DNA of 8,356 nucleotides, from positions 1 to 8,356 of the forward strand of contig CAADUV010000093.1 in assembly GCA_900752305.1 (NCBI GenBank), in the 5' to 3' direction. Of the stretch, positions 6,254 through 8,356 are shown one piece after another. Source of the stretch: an uncultured Oscillospiraceae bacterium (GTDB taxonomy: Bacteria; Bacillota; Clostridia; Oscillospirales; Oscillospiraceae). The notes under the pieces are model-generated. The model searched no databases. It saw nothing but the letters and a program-made list of their open reading frames with translations, and had not been told where the DNA came from. Numbering within the stretch: position 1 is the stretch's first letter; each line of letters opens with the position of its first letter. The position numbers were made by a program, and so were the translations under genes.

Positions 6254-7480
6254 ATGGCTGACAAGAAAGAGATCAAGAAAGTTGTACTGGCATACTCCGG
6301 CGGTCTGGATACGTCCATCATCATCCCCTGGCTGAAAGAGAACTACAATGACCCCGAGATCATCGCAGTCTCCGGCAACGTAGGCCAGGCGGACGAGCTG
6401 GAAGGTCTGGAAGAGAGAGCCATCAAGACCGGCGCTTCCAAGCTGATCGTGGCGGACCTGACCGACGAGATGGTGGATGACGTCATCATCCCCTCCGTGA
6501 AGGCTGGCGCAAAGTATGAGACCTACCTGCTGGGTACCGCCTTCGCTCGTCCTGTCATTGGCAAGAAGCTGGCTGAGATCGCGCTGGCCGAAGGCGCTGA
6601 CGCCATCTGTCACGGCTGCACCGGCAAGGGCAACGATCAGGTTCGGTTCGAGCTGGCTATCAAGCGCTTCGCTCCCGGCATGAAGATCATCGCTCCCTGG
6701 AGAGAATGGGACATCGTCTCCCGTGACCAGGAGATCGACTACGCAGAAGCCCACAACGTGCCCCTGAAGATCACCAGAGAGACCAACTACTCCAAGGACA
6801 AGAACCTGTGGCACCTGTCCCACGAGGGTCTGGATCTGGAAGATCCCGCAAACGAACCCGATTACGACAAGCCCGGCTTCCTGGAAATGGGCATCTCCCC
6901 CTTCCAGGCTCCCGATGAACCCACCTACGTCACCATCGACTTTGAACAGGGCACTCCCGTGGCCGTCGATGGCGTGAAGATGAAGGCCTCCGACGTCATC
7001 CGCACCCTGAACAAGCTGGGCGGCGAGAACGGCATCGGCATCATCGACATCGTAGAAAACAGACTGGTTGGCATGAAGGACCGCGGCGTCTACGAAACCC
7101 CGGGCGGCACCATCCTGTACAAGGCACATGAGATGCTGGAATCCCTGACCCTGGATAAGGACACCATGCACGAGAAGGAAAAGCTGAGCATCGTCTTCGC
7201 CGACCTGATCTACAACGGCAAGTGGTACTCCCCCCTGCGGGAAGCGCTGTCCGCCTTCGTGGATAAGACCCAGGAATACGTCACCGGCACGGTCAAGCTC
7301 AAGCTGTACAAGGGCAACATCATCCCCGCCGGTATGACCTCTCCCCATACCCTCTACTCCGAAGAGCTGGCCACCTTCGATGAATCCGATTACGACCAGA
7401 AGGATTCCGCTGGCTTCATCAACCTGTGGGGCCTGCCCACCACCGTGCAGGCACTGCGGGAACAGGGCAAGCTGAAGTAA
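6254..7480 (+). CDS. argG: Argininosuccinate synthase
   Basis: Cytoplasmic enzyme that joins citrulline and aspartate with ATP to give argininosuccinate, AMP and pyrophosphate, the penultimate step of arginine synthesis. The protein is 408 residues, normal for the family. The N-terminal PP-loop [10 protein letters not shown] (13-22) binds ATP, GNVGQ follows at 41-45, and [14 protein letters not shown] (120-133) is the strongly conserved substrate and nucleotide-site segment. APWREW and [17 protein letters not shown] are further family hallmarks. ATG 6254 has GGGAGG seven bases upstream; an in-frame TTG five codons earlier overlaps that site and is rejected. argH follows after 85 bases. Confidence 0.98.
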   Translation: MADKKEIKKVVLAYSGGLDTSIIIPWLKENYNDPEIIAVSGNVGQADELEGLEERAIKTGASKLIVADLTDEMVDDVIIPSVKAGAKYETYLLGTAFARPVIGKKLAEIALAEGADAICHGCTGKGNDQVRFELAIKRFAPGMKIIAPWREWDIVSRDQEIDYAEAHNVPLKITRETNYSKDKNLWHLSHEGLDLEDPANEPDYDKPGFLEMGISPFQAPDEPTYVTIDFEQGTPVAVDGVKMKASDVIRTLNKLGGENGIGIIDIVENRLVGMKDRGVYETPGGTILYKAHEMLESLTLDKDTMHEKEKLSIVFADLIYNGKWYSPLREALSAFVDKTQEYVTGTVKLKLYKGNIIPAGMTSPHTLYSEELATFDESDYDQKDSAGFINLWGLPTTVQALREQGKLK

Positions 7481-7504
7481 GTTATTTTTCGCATACAGTA
7501 AGCA

Positions 7505-7533
7505 GATTGCCGCACCCAACCCGTGCGGCAATC
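7505..7533 (+). other. Stem-loop between argG and argH
   Basis: A perfect 11-bp, GC-rich stem, GATTGCCGCAC (7505-7515) with GTGCGGCAATC (7523-7533), has a seven-base loop. The following CCTTTAT is a weak T-run. It may be a leaky terminator or an mRNA-processing or stabilising hairpin that sets the ratio of ArgG to ArgH. No separate argH promoter is evident in the short space that remains. Confidence 0.7.
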
Positions 7534-7565
7534 CCTTTATCTAAGCCAATAAGGAGCGATACGTT

Positions 7566-8356
7566 ATGAAACTTTGGGCTGGACGGTTCCAGAAAGAGAC
7601 CGATACCCTGGTCAACAACTTCAATTCTTCCATCAATTTCGACGCCCGCCTGTACAAGCAGGACATCGCCGGCTCCATCGCCCACGCCACCATGTTGGGC
7701 AAGCAGGGCATCATCGAGCAGGCGGAAGCGGATAAGATCATCAACGGCCTGAAAGCCATCCTGGCCGACATCGAGGCTGGCGAAGTGGAATTTACCATGG
7801 ACAACGAAGATATTCATATGAATATCGAGGCCATCCTCACCCAGCGCATCGGCGCCACCGGCAAGCGGCTGCACACCTCTCGGAGCCGGAACGACCAGGT
7901 GGCCGTGGACTTCCGTCTGTACGTGAAGGAAGAGATCCCCGTCATCATCAACCAGGTGTTGGATCTGGAGCAGGTGCTCATTCAGAAGGCCGAGGAGAAT
8001 CTGTCCACCGTCATGCCCGGCTACACCCACCTGCAGCGGGCACAGCCCACCACCTTCGCCCATTACATGATGGCCTACGCCAATATGTTCCGCCGGGACG
8101 TGACCCGTCTGGAGGACTGCCTGGAACGGCTGGATGAATGCCCCCTGGGCGCTGGCGCACTGGCTACCTCTACCTACCCGGTAGACCGTCAGATGACCGC
8201 AAAGCTGCTGGGCTTTGCCAAGCCCACGGAAAACTCCATGGACTCCGTGTCTGACCGGGACTATGCCATCGAGTTCCTCTCCGCCTGCTCCATCATGATG
8301 ATGCACCTGTCTCGGTTTGCCGAGGAGATCATCCTGTGGTGCAGCTGGGAGTTCAA
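7566..8356 (+). CDS. argH: Argininosuccinate lyase, N-terminal part (runs off the window)
   Basis: Cleaves argininosuccinate to arginine and fumarate, the last step of the pathway begun by argG. 263 codons are present of about 460 expected, and the frame is open to the window edge. It begins MKLWAGRF, the family start. Conserved segments are EDIHMNIE (81-88), HTSRSRNDQVA (103-113), GYTHLQRAQP (152-161) with the conserved active-site His155, and GAGALATSTYPVDR (195-208). The flexible loop with the catalytic serine (SSxMPQKKNP) would lie just beyond the end. ATG 7566 has AAGGAG nine bases upstream. It is likely co-transcribed with argG across the intergenic stem-loop. Confidence 0.97.
   Translation, partial: MKLWAGRFQKETDTLVNNFNSSINFDARLYKQDIAGSIAHATMLGKQGIIEQAEADKIINGLKAILADIEAGEVEFTMDNEDIHMNIEAILTQRIGATGKRLHTSRSRNDQVAVDFRLYVKEEIPVIINQVLDLEQVLIQKAEENLSTVMPGYTHLQRAQPTTFAHYMMAYANMFRRDVTRLEDCLERLDECPLGAGALATSTYPVDRQMTAKLLGFAKPTENSMDSVSDRDYAIEFLSACSIMMMHLSRFAEEIILWCSWEF

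Noticed and set aside
6221..7531. Minus-strand frame covering all of argG
   Set aside because: argG is unmistakable, and the opposite frame is open only because TTA, CTA and TCA codons are rare in argG.
7482..8306. Minus-strand frame opposite argH
   Set aside because: argH is clear on the plus strand from 7566 onward; the mirror frame has no family features.
1..8356. CRISPR array, tRNA or rRNA gene, insertion sequence or phage gene
   Set aside because: I found no regularly spaced repeats, no cloverleaf or rRNA signature, no transposase or integrase motif, and no clear target-site duplications.

Overview
The window looks like chromosomal DNA from a moderately GC-rich anaerobic member of the Clostridia, most likely in the Oscillospiraceae/Ruminococcaceae range. 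This is inferred from five things: coding regions strongly biased to G/C at third positions, AT-rich intergenic regions, strong AGGAGG-type ribosome binding sites, a 56-residue clostridial 2[4Fe-4S] ferredoxin, and a variant of the murein ligase MurE that I associate from memory with this group. The exact genus cannot be read from the sequence.

Layout. Positions 1-222 hold no convincing gene but contain a run of six short hairpins. Next come two minus-strand genes transcribed as dapF then murE (2540 down to 223). They make meso-diaminopimelate and ligate it into the peptidoglycan stem peptide, so product and consumer of one metabolite sit in one likely operon. A divergent promoter region (about 2541-2746) separates dapF from a plus-strand TetR-family regulator (2747-3337), which ends in a strong terminator. 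An AT-rich, dyad-rich regulatory region with a good sigma-A promoter then precedes putP (3605-5152), a sodium/proline symporter. Downstream of putP lie two perfect 13-bp stem-loops and a terminator that serves a small minus-strand gene for a 67-residue protein of unknown function (5384-5587). A ferredoxin gene (5764-5934) with its own promoter and terminator follows. After a 269-base AT-rich leader region come argG (6254-7480) and argH (7566 to the window edge, truncated), the last two steps of arginine synthesis.

How the genes work together. Most of the window is core metabolism: cell-wall precursor synthesis, proline uptake, low-potential electron transfer and arginine synthesis. The TetR regulator sits just upstream of putP and several dyads surround the putP promoter, so it is a candidate regulator of putP. 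That link rests on position only.

I did not find a clear new multi-gene system. The best leads are the small disordered protein, the MurE variant with altered active-site-region motifs, the hairpin arrays at 1-175 and 5179-5329, the dyads before putP and argG, and the stem-loop between argG and argH.
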